Assembly (NCBI GenBank): GCA_902796455.1
Contig: CADBPH010000164.1
Coordinates: 1 to 5,699, forward strand
DNA from: an uncultured Bacteroidia bacterium
Lineage (GTDB): Bacteria; Bacteroidota; Bacteroidia; Bacteroidales; UBA932
Direction: 5' to 3'
DNA length: 5,699 nt
Below are positions 4,484 through 5,699 of this stretch, in pieces. Under the pieces are notes generated by a model that had not been told where the DNA came from, did not search any database, and saw nothing but the letters and a program-made list of their open reading frames with translations. A program made the position numbers and the translations under genes. Each line of letters begins with the position of its first letter. Position 1 is the stretch's first letter.

Positions 4484-5699
4484 TGAAATCCGACTACTTG
4501 TTCGCCCGATATCCCCTGGTGCCCGTCTTCTTTTTCATGACGGTCTGCCTGCTGCCGACCTTGCTGCTCCGGGATTTTTCACCGTCGAATGAATTGCGGT
4601 ACCTGAGTATCGCCGACGAAGCACTCGCCGGCGGCCATATTTTCGCTTTTTTCAACCAGGGAGCGGCCTATGCGGACAAACCGCCGCTGTATTTCTGGAT
4701 CATCATGCTGTGCCGCCTGATCGCGGGGAAACACAGCATGCTCCTGCTGGCGCTCTTTTCCTATATCCCCGCCCTCATCATCATCGGGGTGATGGACAAG
4801 TGGATCCGCCTCGAGGGCGCCGGAGAACGGGCGGCGATGGCCCTGATGACCGGGACCTGCGCGATGTTCCTCGGCATGAGCGTTTTCCTGCGGATGGACA
4901 TGCTCATGTGCCTGTTCATCACGCTGGCGCTGTTCACCTTTTATCAGTGGTATGAAGGCATCGGCAATGAACACCGCCACCGCATCCTGTTTCCCGTGTG
5001 GACCTTCCTCGCCCTTTTCACGAAAGGGCCTGTGGGACTTTTGGTTCCGCCGCTCAGTGTCCTGTGTTTTCTCTTGGTGAAAGACCGCGGACGGGGGCTG
5101 GGGAAATATCTCGGCCTGCGGACATGGGGCATCATCGCCCTGCTCTGCGCCGCATGGTTCACCGGCGTCTGGTTCGACGGCGGAAAAGACTATCTGAACA
5201 ACTTGCTCTTCCACCAGACCGTGGACCGCGCCGTCAATGCATTCCACCACAAAAAACCCTTCTGGTACTATCTGGGGGCCATCTGGTACACCGTTGCCCC
5301 CTGGTGCCTGCTGCTGGTCGGCTGCGTGGTCAGTGCCCTGCGGAAACCCGCGCCGAAAGCCGGCCGGTCTGACGCGGAGGTACTCTTCCTGTGCGTGATC
5401 CTGTCCACGTTTGTCATGCTGTCCGCATTCAGTTCCAAACTGTCCATCTACCTGGCGCCTGTATTCCCTTTCCTGGTCTGGCTCTTTCCCCTTGTTCTCA
5501 ACCGGAAGGGCTGGGAGAAATGGATGGGATGGGCCCTGGGAATCCCTGCCGGGCTGTTCGCGCTGATCGGAATTGCCGCCTTGCTTGTCCTGCAGGGATG
5601 GATTCCCTCGCGGCTCGGCACGTTGACCGATCCCCTTCTCCGGGAATGGCCGTTCATCCAGGCCAAGCCTGTCGTCGCTGGACTCTGCCTGCTGGCAGC
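4483..5699 (+). CDS. GT39/ArnT-like integral membrane glycosyltransferase (3' partial)
   Basis: The frame opens with ATG overlapping the previous stop (TAATG) and runs off the window: 405 residues visible, no stop reached. After a first membrane helix (about 11-29) comes an extracytoplasmic loop SPSNELRYLSIADEAL (33-48) and ADKPPLYFW (64-72), matching the DExRY and K-P loop of ArnT and related GT39/GT83 enzymes. RMD at 137-139 fits the second conserved acidic site, and TKGP (180-183) is another family landmark. At least eight further hydrophobic stretches follow. Such enzymes transfer a sugar from a polyprenyl-phosphate donor to lipid A, a glycan or protein on the periplasmic side. The first-loop Asp of the usual DE pair is Asn36 here, followed by Glu37. 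The donor is presumably made by the GT2 two genes upstream. Acceptor unknown; the soluble or remaining C-terminal part is outside the window. Confidence 0.88.
   Translation, partial: MKSDYLFARYPLVPVFFFMTVCLLPTLLLRDFSPSNELRYLSIADEALAGGHIFAFFNQGAAYADKPPLYFWIIMLCRLIAGKHSMLLLALFSYIPALIIIGVMDKWIRLEGAGERAAMALMTGTCAMFLGMSVFLRMDMLMCLFITLALFTFYQWYEGIGNEHRHRILFPVWTFLALFTKGPVGLLVPPLSVLCFLLVKDRGRGLGKYLGLRTWGIIALLCAAWFTGVWFDGGKDYLNNLLFHQTVDRAVNAFHHKKPFWYYLGAIWYTVAPWCLLLVGCVVSALRKPAPKAGRSDAEVLFLCVILSTFVMLSAFSSKLSIYLAPVFPFLVWLFPLVLNRKGWEKWMGWALGIPAGLFALIGIAALLVLQGWIPSRLGTLTDPLLREWPFIQAKPVVAGLCLLA

Overview
The window looks like chromosomal DNA of a fairly GC-rich member of the Bacteroidota, most likely order Bacteroidales. 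Four things point there. The transfer-messenger RNA encodes a tag of the GxxNYALAA type. Two intergenic regions carry near-perfect Bacteroidota -7 promoter boxes (TAnnTTTG), one of them with two boxes facing opposite ways. No gene start has a recognisable Shine-Dalgarno sequence. The tmRNA gene does not encode its terminal CCA. Genus cannot be fixed from the sequence alone.

Layout, left to right: (1) the C-terminal end of an unrecognised protein (1-345, +). (2) A lipoprotein of the glycerophosphodiester phosphodiesterase (GDPD) fold (392-1495, +), behind its own promoter with a very short leader. It lacks the usual late Glu/Lys of the active site. (3) A convergent gene for an exported, Tat-type calcineurin-like metallophosphoesterase (1570-2526, -), with all metal-binding motifs intact. 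(4) The ssrA gene for tmRNA (2586-2981, -), with acceptor stem, T arm, pseudoknot 1, tag ORF and the helix around the tag stop codon all readable. (5) A roughly 100-bp divergent promoter region serving ssrA leftward and a sugar-transfer operon rightward. (6) A tightly packed three-gene operon: a family-2 glycosyltransferase of the polyprenyl-phosphate-sugar synthase type (3084-3824), a small membrane protein made of two 'lipid A biosynthesis N-terminal' (LAB_N) repeats (3830-4483), and a GT39/ArnT-like integral-membrane glycosyltransferase cut off by the window edge (4483-5699).

The operon reads as a lipid-linked sugar transfer pathway. The GT2 would load a sugar on polyprenyl phosphate at the cytoplasmic face. 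The GT39-like enzyme would use that donor on the periplasmic face to modify lipid A, another glycan or a protein. The LAB_N-repeat protein sits where Arn and Gtr systems carry a flippase, so a role in moving the donor across the membrane is an attractive but unproven inference. The two exported phosphoesterase-type proteins on the left converge on each other and may both act on envelope phosphoesters, but nothing in the sequence proves a shared pathway. No insertion sequence, CRISPR array, tRNA, phage gene or origin was seen. The longest stretch without a protein gene (2527-3083) is filled by ssrA and its promoter region.
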